Below, piece by piece: positions 1-8,180 of a stretch of DNA of 64,000 nucleotides. The notes below the pieces were generated by a model. That model did no database searches and was not told where the DNA came from. It worked only from the letters and a program-made list of their open reading frames with translations. This DNA is from Undibacterium hunanense (GTDB lineage: Bacteria > Pseudomonadota > Gammaproteobacteria > Burkholderiales > Burkholderiaceae_D), in assembly GCF_014284335.1 (NCBI RefSeq), contig NZ_JACOGF010000002.1, positions 452,659-516,658 of the forward strand, given 5' to 3'. How positions within the stretch are numbered: position 1 is the first letter of the stretch; each line of letters begins with the position of its first letter. The translations under genes and the position numbers were made by a program.

Positions 1-72
1 GCACTTCATGATCTGACAGAACGCGCATCGTGCTTACGGCGCTTGCGTCTTGAATATGGGTTTGGGATATAA
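1..72 (+). CDS. Possible 3' end of an upstream gene (partial)
   Basis: Frame 1 is open from the window edge to a TAA at 70-72 and would encode the last 23 residues of a protein, ending LRRLRLEYGFGI. The stretch is rich in Arg and Leu and reads like a protein C-terminus, but it is too short to place in a family. It could equally be chance. Nothing else between 73 and 366 looks coding; that stretch is AT-rich and holds the probable promoter of the exporter operon. Confidence 0.3.
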   Translation, partial: ALHDLTERASCLRRLRLEYGFGI

Positions 73-290
73 GGGTTGATTCCTTGATTTGCGAAATCGA
101 TGTTTCGCCAGAGATATGATGCATTCTTCCTCCAGTATGTTGAGAGAATTCATCTTTCAGGGTTGCAATTCATGTGTCAGGAACACGATGGTTTGCCCGA
201 ATAAAGATATAGTCAAAGAATGTGAATTGCAAGTGCATTCATACATTTTTTATTTGATGATCTTTGCGGTATATTGTCAGTCTTACTTTG

Positions 291-320
291 TTGACAGATT
301 AAGGCGGGCAAAAATTATAT
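291..320 (+). promoter_or_regulatory. Candidate sigma-70 promoter of the HlyD/PCAT operon
   Basis: A perfect -35 TTGACA (291-296) is followed after 18 bp by TTATAT (315-320). Transcription would begin near 327. That lies downstream of the ATG at 319, so it argues for the ATG at 367 as start of the adaptor gene. No start-site data are available. Confidence 0.45.
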
Positions 321-366
321 GCCTGGCTTTGATGATTCTTCTTCGCGATTTTATGAAACCCAAGGC

Positions 367-1638
367 ATGAGCAAACTGTTCCGCAAAGAAGCGCTCGACC
401 ATCAGTCGCAGCGGTATCATGGTGCGATACTGTTGACCCGTACCTGGTCGTATCCAGTGCTCAGTCTGTTTTTGTTCAGCCTGATTGTGCTGATCGTTAT
501 CTTTTCGCTGTTTTTTGGTTTTACCCGCAAAGAAACTGTCAGTGGCATGGTGGTGCCGGATCAAGGCTTGTACAGATTGGCGACGCCGCAGTCTGGTATC
601 GTATCCATCATCCATGTCAAAGAAGGACAAGAAGTGCAGGCGGGTGATGCCCTGTTCACACTTTCGGGCGAGCGCAATAACGGTCACACTGACACGCAGG
701 CATCGATCAAGCAAAGCCTGCAAGCGCGCATTGCGCAATTCAATCAAGAGCTTGATCAATTACAGCAACAAACAAAAAACAAACGCATGGACATGGATGG
801 TCGCTATGCAAAGCTGCAAGCCAGTTTGCTGCATGTCGATAACGAACTGGTGTTACAACGCCGGCGTGTGCAATTGGTGCGTGATATATCAAACCGTATG
901 GCCGACCTGGGTAAGTCGGGTAATGTGTCCAAAGTGGCGCTCAATGAAAAAGCAGCGGATGTGATAGAGCAAGAATCACGTCTGGCCAGTATAGAGCTGG
1001 AACAACTGGCCCTGCAACGTGAGGTCGCCACGCTGTCCGCCAGTCGGCTTGATCTGCCTTTACAGGCGGAGCGTGATGCATCACAACTCAAGCGCAATAT
1101 CGAAGAGCTACAACAGCAAGTTACAGAAAGCGAAGCACGGCGGCAGCTGGTGATACGGGCAGACCAGCCTGGCCGTGTTGCCGGTATTGTTGTTAATCGT
1201 GGCCAGTCTGTGTTTGCTGACCAGCGCCTGGCAAACCTCATGCCTGCTGGCAGCAAGCTGGAAGTGGAATTGTATGCGCCCACCCGCGCTGCTGGCTTTG
1301 TCCGCCCCGGTACTGAAGTCATGCTGCGTTACGATGCTTTTCCTTACCAAAAATTTGGACAGTTTCGTGGTGTGGTCAAAGAAGTATCTATTGCCACCAT
1401 TGCTTTGGATGATGTGCAGATAGGTATCAACAATTCAGTCCGGCAGGTGGCATCATCAGGCGGAGGTGAGCCTGTATATCGCTTGCGTGTGCAGCTTGAC
1501 AGTACACAGGTACAAGCCTTTGGTCGTGATTATCAGCTCAAGCCAGGCATGCAACTGGCAGCAACATTAGTGCTGGAACATCGCACCCTGGCGCAATGGG
1601 TGCTTGAGCCTTTGTACGGCATGGCGAGCCAGTTATGA
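367..1638 (+). CDS. HlyD-family periplasmic adaptor of peptide exporter
   Basis: Membrane-fusion protein of a type I secretion system, predicted to bridge the inner-membrane ABC exporter encoded next to it and an outer-membrane channel that is not in this window. The 423-residue product has a cytoplasmic N-terminus (LFRKEALDHQSQR, typical of bacteriocin-exporter adaptors) and one membrane helix around residues 30-52. A lipoyl/barrel-sandwich half follows (ATPQSGIVSIIHVKEGQEVQAGD), then a long coiled coil rich in Gln, Glu and Arg, the second lipoyl half (ADQPGRVAGIVVNRGQSV) and a beta-barrel region. The ATG at 319 is in frame but overlaps the likely -10 element, so 367 is preferred. It lies 121 bp upstream of the C39-ABC gene on the same strand. 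Family assignment is secure; substrate assignment to the GG peptides at 4.0-4.4 kb is inferred from position. Confidence 0.9.
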   Translation: MSKLFRKEALDHQSQRYHGAILLTRTWSYPVLSLFLFSLIVLIVIFSLFFGFTRKETVSGMVVPDQGLYRLATPQSGIVSIIHVKEGQEVQAGDALFTLSGERNNGHTDTQASIKQSLQARIAQFNQELDQLQQQTKNKRMDMDGRYAKLQASLLHVDNELVLQRRRVQLVRDISNRMADLGKSGNVSKVALNEKAADVIEQESRLASIELEQLALQREVATLSASRLDLPLQAERDASQLKRNIEELQQQVTESEARRQLVIRADQPGRVAGIVVNRGQSVFADQRLANLMPAGSKLEVELYAPTRAAGFVRPGTEVMLRYDAFPYQKFGQFRGVVKEVSIATIALDDVQIGINNSVRQVASSGGGEPVYRLRVQLDSTQVQAFGRDYQLKPGMQLAATLVLEHRTLAQWVLEPLYGMASQL

Positions 1639-1759
1639 AATTTGGGCTTACACAAAAGTGTCGTGGATGCCTTACAGCATTTGCTTACGTTCTTCAAACG
1701 AACGTAGCCTTCAGACTGTCTTGCATCAATTTGCGACAGACCATGGAAGAAAGTGTTGA

Positions 1760-3859
1760 ATGGATAGACTAGGACTACGTCGCCAACTCCCCGTATTTTT
1801 ACAGACAGAAGCCACAGAGTGCGGTTTGTGCAGTGTGGCCATGGTAGCGAATTACCATGGTTATCTGACCGACCTGGCGACACTGCGCTTGCGATTCTCA
1901 ATTTCCCGTAAAGGCGCAACCCTGCAAAGCCTGATCAGGATAGCCCGTGGCCTGAAGCTGGAAAGCCGTCCCTTAAAACTGGAATTGAACCATCTGTCGC
2001 AATTGCAATTACCTTGCATCCTGCATTGGGACATGGACCATTTTGTGGTGTTGAAATCCGTGTCGGCAAAAGAAGTGGTGATCCACGACCCCGCCATAGG
2101 CTTGCGCCGCTTTAGTTTGGATGAATTTTCCAAACATTTTACTGGCGTGGCGCTGGAACTAAGTCCGGCCAGCGACTTTGCACCGGCCACCAACAAACTG
2201 CAATTTACGCTGCGCAGCCTGATGGGGCGTATTACTGGTTTAAAGCGCGGCTTAAGCCAGATATTTTTACTGGCAATTGCGCTGGAATTTGTCTCGATAG
2301 CCTTGCCCTTTTATTTACAGTGGGTGGTTGATCATGCACTGGTGTCCATAGATCGCGATTTATTAAGCACCCTGGCACTGGGTTTTGGTTTGCTGGTGTT
2401 GATACAGTCTGCAATTAGTGCCGTGCGCAGTTGGTTTGTAGTGGCGCTCAGTACCCGGCTCAATTTCCAGTGGATGGGCAATGTCTTTGCCCATCTGGTT
2501 AAGCTACCGTTGGAGTTTTTTGAAAAAAGACATATCGGTAATATTCTTTCCCGTTTCGGTTCTATCACCACCATACAAAAAACACTGACGACAGGCTTTG
2601 TACAGGCGCTGGTGGATGGTGTCATGGTCATAGGCACTTTTAGCATGATGCTGTTTTACAGCCGCAGCTTGGCCTTGGTGGCTACGGCTGCCGTGTTGCT
2701 GTATGCCCTGATGCGCTGGAGTGTCTATAACGCTTTGCGAACAGCAACGGCGGAGCAGATTATTCACGCTGCCAAGCAGACTACGCATTTTCTGGAAACC
2801 GCTGGTGGTATACAAAGCGTGCGTCTGTTTGGCAAAGGCGAACAGCGACGTGCAGGCTGGTTGAATATTCTGGCAGAACAATTTAATGCAGATTTACGCA
2901 TACAGCGTATTCGTGTCAGTTACGAAACGGCTCAAACCCTGTTGTTCGGTCTGGAAAGGGTAATCATTGTGTGGTTAGCTGCCCGTGCCGTGATGGACAA
3001 TACTTTTACGGTAGGTATGTTGCTGGCTTTTATTGCTTACCGTGACCAGTTTTCTACCCGCCTGGCAGCCTTGATAGACAAAGTCATCGAATTCATGATG
3101 TTGAGCCTGCATGGTGAAAGAGTAGCTGATATCGTCATGGCAGAAACCGAACTGACCACGCAAGACCATGATCATGAACTGGATTTAAGCAAGGTCAAGC
3201 CCAGCATACAAATGCGCGATGTGTCTTTTCGCTATTCACCTACCGAACCGAATGTGATTGAAAATATCAATCTCAGCATAGCGGCGGGTGAATGCATTGC
3301 CATTACTGGCGTATCGGGGTGTGGCAAGACTACTCTGGTAAAGGTTATGCTGGGTTTGCTCACTCCCACGCAAGGCGAGGTCTTGCTGGATGGTGTACCC
3401 ATCAAGCGCCTGGGTTTAAGCAATTACCGCGACATGATAGGCACCGTCATGCAGGAAGACCGTATGTTTTCGGGTTCTATTGCCGACAACATCTGCTTTT
3501 TTGACCCGCTGCCAGATTGGGATCGTATACACCACTGCGCCCAATTGGCAGCAGTGCATGATGAAATTACCGCCATGCCCATGGGTTATTACACCATCAC
3601 CGGCGACAGTGGTATAGGCATCAGTGGCGGGCAAAAACAAAGGATATTACTGGCCCGCGCCCTTTACCGCCAGCCACGCATACTGGTATTGGATGAAGCT
3701 ACCAGTCAACTGGATGTGGCAAACGAACGCAGTGTGAACGCGACCGTGACTGACCTGGGCTTGACCCGCATTATCGTCGCTCACAGGCCGGAGACGATAG
3801 CGATGGCGGATAGGGTGGTGGTGATTAAGACAGGGCGGTTAACAGATGAGCTTCTATAG
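1760..3859 (+). CDS. Peptidase-containing ABC transporter (C39-TMD-NBD)
   Basis: Single-chain exporter that cuts double-glycine leaders and exports the released peptide. Domains in order: C39 protease (residues about 10-130) with oxyanion Gln15, nucleophile Cys21 in TEATECGLC, His94 in DMDHFVVL and Asp110 in IHDPA, so the triad is complete; ABC transmembrane region (about 160-430); nucleotide-binding domain with Walker A GVSGCGKTT, signature GISGGQKQR and Walker B ILVLDEATSQLD. At 699 residues it has the usual length for the family. The intact Cys means it should process leaders itself. Together with the upstream adaptor it forms the inner part of a type I system. The downstream terminator and the convergent GG-leader genes point to those peptides as substrates. 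Confidence 0.95.
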   Translation: MDRLGLRRQLPVFLQTEATECGLCSVAMVANYHGYLTDLATLRLRFSISRKGATLQSLIRIARGLKLESRPLKLELNHLSQLQLPCILHWDMDHFVVLKSVSAKEVVIHDPAIGLRRFSLDEFSKHFTGVALELSPASDFAPATNKLQFTLRSLMGRITGLKRGLSQIFLLAIALEFVSIALPFYLQWVVDHALVSIDRDLLSTLALGFGLLVLIQSAISAVRSWFVVALSTRLNFQWMGNVFAHLVKLPLEFFEKRHIGNILSRFGSITTIQKTLTTGFVQALVDGVMVIGTFSMMLFYSRSLALVATAAVLLYALMRWSVYNALRTATAEQIIHAAKQTTHFLETAGGIQSVRLFGKGEQRRAGWLNILAEQFNADLRIQRIRVSYETAQTLLFGLERVIIVWLAARAVMDNTFTVGMLLAFIAYRDQFSTRLAALIDKVIEFMMLSLHGERVADIVMAETELTTQDHDHELDLSKVKPSIQMRDVSFRYSPTEPNVIENINLSIAAGECIAITGVSGCGKTTLVKVMLGLLTPTQGEVLLDGVPIKRLGLSNYRDMIGTVMQEDRMFSGSIADNICFFDPLPDWDRIHHCAQLAAVHDEITAMPMGYYTITGDSGIGISGGQKQRILLARALYRQPRILVLDEATSQLDVANERSVNATVTDLGLTRIIVAHRPETIAMADRVVVIKTGRLTDELL

Positions 3860-3914
3860 AACCGTTCGGGTGAGCAAAGTAAATGAAAGAAGACATTCAA
3901 CGAATTTGAAAGTA

Positions 3915-3949
3915 AAACATAGCCAAATTTGATTTGGCTATGTTTTTTT
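3915..3949 (+). terminator. Rho-independent terminator of the exporter operon
   Basis: Perfect 13-bp stem, AACATAGCCAAAT (3916-3928) and ATTTGGCTATGTT (3932-3944), with a 3-base loop and followed by a T run to 3949. It lies 56 bp past the exporter stop codon. A short A run before the stem could also give weak termination for the convergent peptide transcript. Confidence 0.9.
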
Positions 3950-4027
3950 GCATCGTGTTCCGAAGTTTATGAATTACAAGAAAAAGATACTCATTTAGGA
4001 AATGACGTCTCTTTCTTCATATAAATT

Positions 4028-4189
4028 TCAACCACCGTTACCTGATTCAACATCTACTTCTGGTCCACCTGCAACGGCAAGAATTTCTTCGTTTGTCAAA
4101 ACACGCATAGCTTGCTGGCTTTGCATATCGGAGTCATTATTTAAGGTGGCTGATAATGAAATCATTTTTGATATGGCTTGGTTTTGCAT
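4028..4189 (-). CDS. Double-glycine leader peptide, acidic 11-residue core (copy 1)
   Basis: Encodes 53 residues. The leader carries the motif LTNEEILAVAGG, a classic GG leader with hydrophobic residues at the expected spacing before Gly-Gly. Cleavage after GG would release PEVDVESGNGG, an 11-residue core with four acidic residues, no basic residue and no Cys. AAGGAG sits at a good distance before the ATG at 4189. The paralogue at 4251-4403 shares the NNDS segment, the LTNEEILAVAGG site and a nearly identical core. The neighbouring C39-ABC exporter has an intact protease and is the obvious processing enzyme. The very short acidic core is unlike pore-forming class II bacteriocins, so a signalling peptide or a tag is at least as likely. 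No modifying enzyme is visible nearby. Confidence 0.85.
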   Translation of the reverse strand: MQNQAISKMISLSATLNNDSDMQSQQAMRVLTNEEILAVAGGPEVDVESGNGG

Positions 4190-4250
4190 ATAGTTCTCCT
4201 TGAAATAAATATCGTAAAAAACTGAATTTTTGCTGACACCCCGCTAATAC

Positions 4251-4403
4251 TTAGCCGCCATTGCCCGTTTCAATATCCACTTCTGGGCCTCCAGCAACAG
4301 CGAGAATTTCTTCGTTCGTCAAGGTGTGCATATCTTGTTCATTATGCGCTTCGGAGTCATTATTTAATGATACCGTTATGTTTGATGCAATCAAATCTTT
4401 CAT
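4251..4403 (-). CDS. Double-glycine leader peptide, acidic 11-residue core (copy 2)
   Basis: Encodes 50 residues. The leader ends TLTNEEILAVAGG and the predicted released core is PEVDIETGNGG, which differs from copy 1 only by Val/Ile and Ser/Thr, both conservative. The N-terminal part of the leader has diverged apart from the SLNNDSE-like segment, so selection seems to have held the protease site and the core. AAGGAA precedes the ATG at 4403, and a good promoter lies at 4439-4467. The stop codon is 61 bp from the start of copy 1, consistent with cotranscription. The peptide is predicted to be exported by the C39-ABC transporter at 1760-3859; its function is unknown. Confidence 0.85.
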   Translation of the reverse strand: MKDLIASNITVSLNNDSEAHNEQDMHTLTNEEILAVAGGPEVDIETGNGG

Positions 4404-4438
4404 CTTATTTCCTTGAATGAGAAATTCCTTATATATGA

Positions 4439-4467
4439 ATATTAAGGAATGCAGTGAACGGTTTCAA
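4439..4467 (-). promoter_or_regulatory. Sigma-70 promoter for the two GG peptides
   Basis: On the minus strand TTGAAA (4467-4462) and TAATAT (4444-4439) are separated by exactly 17 bp. Transcription would begin near 4432, about 30 bases before the ATG of copy 2. The peptides can therefore be transcribed independently of the upstream 153-residue gene. Confidence 0.6.
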
Positions 4468-4522
4468 CACTTTTCAACGCACAAAGATATGTACTGCATA
4501 TCGGATGCTTGCGCAAAAAAAA

Positions 4523-4984
4523 TCAACCTCCACCAATCTCAACATCAACTTCTGGGTCTGGCAGATAGAAAAATTCTGAACTTACTATGTTGCCAGAAGA
4601 GTCTTTGAAATCAGCTGAAAATGAGATCGTAAACCCCCAAAAACCAATACTGTCATCAGTCATGGTCATAGTTACGCCGTCAACTGGGCATGCTGTTACT
4701 GATGTACCAACTACGTTAGGTTGACCGTTGGGCTGCTCACCTTTACAAATTGCGATAAAAGCGCTGGCAGTAACTGTTACGGTATCTTGGGGATTGGTAG
4801 GCGTACCCGAAAAAGCGAAAGTTATAGTATCGCCAACGCAGAGGTAGCGGTGAGTTGTAGTGGTATTTATAGGGAGCGGGGGAGAGAATTTACCTGTCGC
4901 TGAAATAGTAGCCCGGCTTTGTGGGTTCCCCTGATTAAAGTAGGTCGTGAAGGTGTAATTTACTGGTGGGACTGGATCACTCAT
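4523..4984 (-). CDS. Unknown 153-residue beta-rich protein ending in the GG-peptide core sequence
   Basis: I do not recognise the family. The product is rich in Thr, Ser, Val and Pro with alternating hydrophobic residues (VTVTASAF, GFTISFSADF), suggesting an all-beta, Ig-like fold. It has three Cys (YLCVGD, AICKGE, TACPVD) and no signal peptide, double-Gly leader or membrane helix. The last residues, LPDPEVDVEIGGG, nearly repeat the predicted mature cores of the two GG peptides just downstream on the same strand (PEVDVESGNGG, PEVDIETGNGG). The same acidic tail is thus found on a folded protein and as free exported peptides. The gene lies 127 bp downstream of the kinase gene on the same strand. 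The start at 4984 has only a weak ribosome site. The role is unknown: a partner, receptor, immunity protein or cargo are all open. Confidence 0.75.
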   Translation of the reverse strand: MSDPVPPVNYTFTTYFNQGNPQSRATISATGKFSPPLPINTTTTHRYLCVGDTITFAFSGTPTNPQDTVTVTASAFIAICKGEQPNGQPNVVGTSVTACPVDGVTMTMTDDSIGFWGFTISFSADFKDSSGNIVSSEFFYLPDPEVDVEIGGG

Positions 4985-5111
4985 ATTTAAACTTTCAATT
5001 AGTTAAACTAAACAAAAAGCATGTGTTTCCATGCTTGCCGCTTCAATAATCTTACACTACTGATTAAAGAATCCTTTGTATTGAAAATTCATCTGCAAAA
5101 ACTGTTCCAGC

Positions 5112-7283
5112 CTATTTTGATTGATCATTAGTTATTTTTGTATAGCGATAATCGCGTCTTAAATTCAGTAAGTCAGGTTCAGATTCCAGTGCTTTCATTG
5201 AATAACCGAATTCAATGGCCTTACCTATCTCTTTAAGTGCTTCATCTCTTTGATTCAACAACTCATATGCTAAACCAACTCGAAAATGGACATTGGCATC
5301 TTTAGGCCCTAGTTTTAGCGCACGTTGTATGTACTCGTTCGCTTTAACCTTGTCGCCAACTCTGGCAGAATACAAGCCAAAACGTGAAACAAGCGCCACA
5401 TCATTTGGTAGTGCTTGCAAGCGGGGGGCAAGTAATTCAAGTGCTTTTTCGTAAGCTTTTTGTGCCTCAACTTCTCGTCCTGGAATCCAGCGTAAACTGT
5501 CGCCTAGATTGGCCCATCCCAAATATTTGGCAGGATTACCTTTGTTGGGAGCAACTGCAAGCTCAAATGCTTCCGCGGCTCCAATGTAGTCACGTTTCTT
5601 GAAAAGTGCTGCCCCCAAACTTGAATACAGTAGAGCACTTGGCCGAATTAATAGTCCTTGTTGGAGAATTTGCATTCCTTCATCATTGCGATTTTGTTTG
5701 ACTAAAGCATTGTTCAAATTTGCATACGCGATTACAGAGTCAGGTTGGATTTTTATACTCAATCTAAAGTAGTGTTCTGCTTCTGGGAAATTTCCTTGCT
5801 CAAAATATGCAACTCCCATTTCTTCGGCGAACAGTCTCTCATGAGGAAATTTTTCTAACCCTAGTAATGCATATTTGGTGGCATCTTGATAATGCTTCAT
5901 AAATATTAATACTTTGATTTTTCCATAAAATGCGAAAATATTATCTGGGTCAAAAGTTAGCGCTTTTTCGTAGCTTGCTAATGCGGAATCATTTTTCCCA
6001 GACTGTACTAATACTCTTGCTAAAGCAATGTGACTCATTGCTAATTTATTGTTGAGCTTCAGAGCTTGTTGCGCACTTGCATCCGCTTTTTGTAACAAGA
6101 CGTCATCTTGTTTGTCACTGTCATAGCGATAGGTATAAATGATCGACAAGCAAGCGACAGCACCGGCGTTTTCAGGATTGTGCTTCAATATAGTTCTAAA
6201 ATTTAATTCCGCTACATCAAGACTGCCTGGCCTATCAAACTGCTTTAGAGCCTCCAATCCTTGTCTCATCGTCAATGATTCAGAGTATGGCTTCAACGAA
6301 ATCTTGTTAATTTCAAGATAAGGCGCAGCCTGCCATGCTCCGTAACCTAGCGCTAAGATGGCAGTCAATAACAAGACTGCAAGCTTGGGTTTGCTGAGCT
6401 TTTGCCAGCCTTTGCCTGAGGCAGCAGGCTGGCTATTTACTACTGCCGTCTTAACTGCCATCACACTAAGCAAAGGCCGCAGTTTTTCACTTACCTCCTG
6501 CATGCTTCCCAAGCGCTTTTCAACCTGTTTCGCTGTCATCGCCAGCACCAGCTTGATCAGTGCGGGATTGGTATTGGCGGGGAATTCCCAGGTGTCGGAA
6601 TTGGACTGCATCAGTGCTGCGGCCAGGGCCAGGCCGCTGGCGTTGGCGAAGGGGCGGGTGCCGCTGATGATTTCGTACAGGATCACGCCCAGGGCGTAGA
6701 TGTCGCTCTGGGCATTGGCGGCGGCGCCCATCATGCGTTCTGGTGCCATGTAGGCGATGGTGCCCTGGGGGTCTACCTGGCTTAATGATGTGGTGGCCTG
6801 TACGTCGGCCTGCGATGCCAGGCCAAAGTCAAGGATGCGTACTCTGCCGTCTGGTTCCACCATCAGGTTGGATGGTTTCAGGTCGCCGTGGATGAGACCG
6901 GATGCATGTGCTTCCTGCATCGCTTCGGCCACCTGGTTGATGATGTTGATGGCTTGCTGTTCACTGACTTTTTCTTGTTGCAGCAATTGTTTCAGGGTGT
7001 GGCCGGGTACCAGTTCCATGACGATGGACTGGCTGTTGTCTTCTTCTTCAATTGCAAATACTTTGACAAATGCAGGGTGTTTCAGGGAGGCGGCAAGGCG
7101 TGCTTCTTTGATCAGGCTGGCGGGTTGGGCCATGCCTTCCAATGCTTTCAGCTGTTTGATGGCAACAGGGCGGCACAGCTTGGTATCCCAGGCTTCGTGG
7201 ACTTGGCCAAAGCCGCCTTCACCAAGGCGTTGTTTAAATTCGTAATGCCTTAAGGTTGTGCTGTCCTGATTGGTATTTTGCAT
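5112..7283 (-). CDS. Ser/Thr protein kinase with transmembrane segment and TPR repeats
   Basis: Hanks-type kinase of 723 residues. The kinase domain spans about 14-275: glycine loop GEGGFGQV (21-28), Lys43 in VAIK, catalytic loop HGDLKPSN (132-139) and DFG (152-154). The usual Arg before the catalytic Asp is Gly (HGD), so this is a non-RD kinase likely active without activation-loop phosphorylation. One membrane helix (LAVLLLTAILALGYGAW) follows near residue 305, and the rest is a long array of TPR-type repeats predicted to lie in the periplasm. It is the first gene of a minus-strand set continuing into the 153-residue protein and the GG peptides. A link between kinase and peptide export is inferred from position only. 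Domain calls are secure. Confidence 0.9.
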   Translation of the reverse strand: MQNTNQDSTTLRHYEFKQRLGEGGFGQVHEAWDTKLCRPVAIKQLKALEGMAQPASLIKEARLAASLKHPAFVKVFAIEEEDNSQSIVMELVPGHTLKQLLQQEKVSEQQAINIINQVAEAMQEAHASGLIHGDLKPSNLMVEPDGRVRILDFGLASQADVQATTSLSQVDPQGTIAYMAPERMMGAAANAQSDIYALGVILYEIISGTRPFANASGLALAAALMQSNSDTWEFPANTNPALIKLVLAMTAKQVEKRLGSMQEVSEKLRPLLSVMAVKTAVVNSQPAASGKGWQKLSKPKLAVLLLTAILALGYGAWQAAPYLEINKISLKPYSESLTMRQGLEALKQFDRPGSLDVAELNFRTILKHNPENAGAVACLSIIYTYRYDSDKQDDVLLQKADASAQQALKLNNKLAMSHIALARVLVQSGKNDSALASYEKALTFDPDNIFAFYGKIKVLIFMKHYQDATKYALLGLEKFPHERLFAEEMGVAYFEQGNFPEAEHYFRLSIKIQPDSVIAYANLNNALVKQNRNDEGMQILQQGLLIRPSALLYSSLGAALFKKRDYIGAAEAFELAVAPNKGNPAKYLGWANLGDSLRWIPGREVEAQKAYEKALELLAPRLQALPNDVALVSRFGLYSARVGDKVKANEYIQRALKLGPKDANVHFRVGLAYELLNQRDEALKEIGKAIEFGYSMKALESEPDLLNLRRDYRYTKITNDQSK

Positions 7284-7441
7284 TGGTTTCTTGCATGGTT
7301 ATTATTTTTTGCCGCATATTGTTCTAAGCAGCTATCCAACTACGCAAGATAGTTGCTAGTCGTAACAAGTTGTAACGGCAATACTGTAGAGAACTTTATT
7401 ACAAAACTGTGTACTCATGGTGACAAGCAAAGATATTTTAT

Positions 7442-7476
7442 ATGTAAATGACATGTCAACAGCCAGGTATTTACAT
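7442..7476. repeat. Inverted repeat upstream of the TPR kinase gene
   Basis: ATGTAAAT (7442-7449) and ATTTACAT (7469-7476) are perfect inverted copies 19 bp apart, and a minus-strand TTGACA overlaps the interval. The 309-bp gap 7284-7592 holds no convincing gene; this dyad is the one regulatory-looking element in it and could be an operator for the kinase/peptide operon. Confidence 0.35.
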
Positions 7477-7592
7477 GTAATCGGGCATCAATTGTGAATT
7501 GAATAGTTTGCATACAATAATAATATGTATTTTACTAATGCAACATGCTTAAAAGCGTAGAACAATTGCTACGTGGGCTGTGCAGGTCAGTT

Positions 7593-8180
7593 TCAATCAG
7601 GTTTGATGATATTGACTTGCCCTTTTAGCATGCTCACAAGTTCTGTTTCAAACTGATCTGCCCATTTTTGTTTGATGCTGATCGTGATAGTGGCGGATTC
7701 GGTATAAACCAATTGCTGTACGGTGGCGGCAAATTTATCGCTCAGGCGGCGTACATGCGATTCATCGGCATAGGCACAGATGATATCCCACTCAACTACA
7801 TATTCGACTTCTATCAGTTCTGCATTTTTGAAGGCGTCTGATATGGCCTGGCCATAAGCGCGGGTCAGGCCGCCAGCCCCCAGTTTGGTACCGCCCCAGT
7901 AGCGCACGACCACGGCCAGGACGTTGGTGACATCCTTGTGCACCAGTACGTTGTACATGGGTTTGGCGGCAGTGCCTGAAGGTTCGCCATCGTCATCGAG
8001 GCCAGAATCGCCGGTGCAGACCAATGCCCAGCAGACGTGTACGGCATCTGGATGCTGTGCGCGTATGCTGACCAGTTGCTGGCGTGCTTCGGCACGGCTG
8101 TTGAGCGGATAGAGCTGTCCCAGAAAACGGCTTTTCTTGATTTCGATTTCGGCAAAAGCGGGAGCAGCAAGCTGATACAT
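7593..8180 (-). CDS. yigZ: YigZ/IMPACT family protein
   Basis: UPF0029 / IMPACT-family protein of 195 residues. The family signature DDGEPSGTAAKPM is present around residues 63-75, followed by VVVRYWGGTKLGAGGLTRAYG, which is diagnostic of the N-terminal IMPACT domain. The C-terminal DUF1949-like half has a ferredoxin-like pattern. E. coli YigZ is a soluble protein of unclear function; the eukaryotic relative regulates Gcn2. It appears monocistronic; the 432-bp gap upstream (8181-8612) separates it from the FliL-like gene. There is nothing unusual about it. Confidence 0.9.
   Translation of the reverse strand: MYQLAAPAFAEIEIKKSRFLGQLYPLNSRAEARQQLVSIRAQHPDAVHVCWALVCTGDSGLDDDGEPSGTAAKPMYNVLVHKDVTNVLAVVVRYWGGTKLGAGGLTRAYGQAISDAFKNAELIEVEYVVEWDIICAYADESHVRRLSDKFAATVQQLVYTESATITISIKQKWADQFETELVSMLKGQVNIIKPD

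Noticed and set aside
89..370. 93-codon plus-strand open frame before the adaptor gene
   Set aside because: Cys- and Met-rich, no family pattern, no ribosome site, and it overlaps the probable promoter and the adaptor start.
4002..4193. 63-codon plus-strand frame over the first GG peptide
   Set aside because: The minus strand encodes a GG-leader peptide with paralogue, ribosome site and promoter; the plus frame is its complement.
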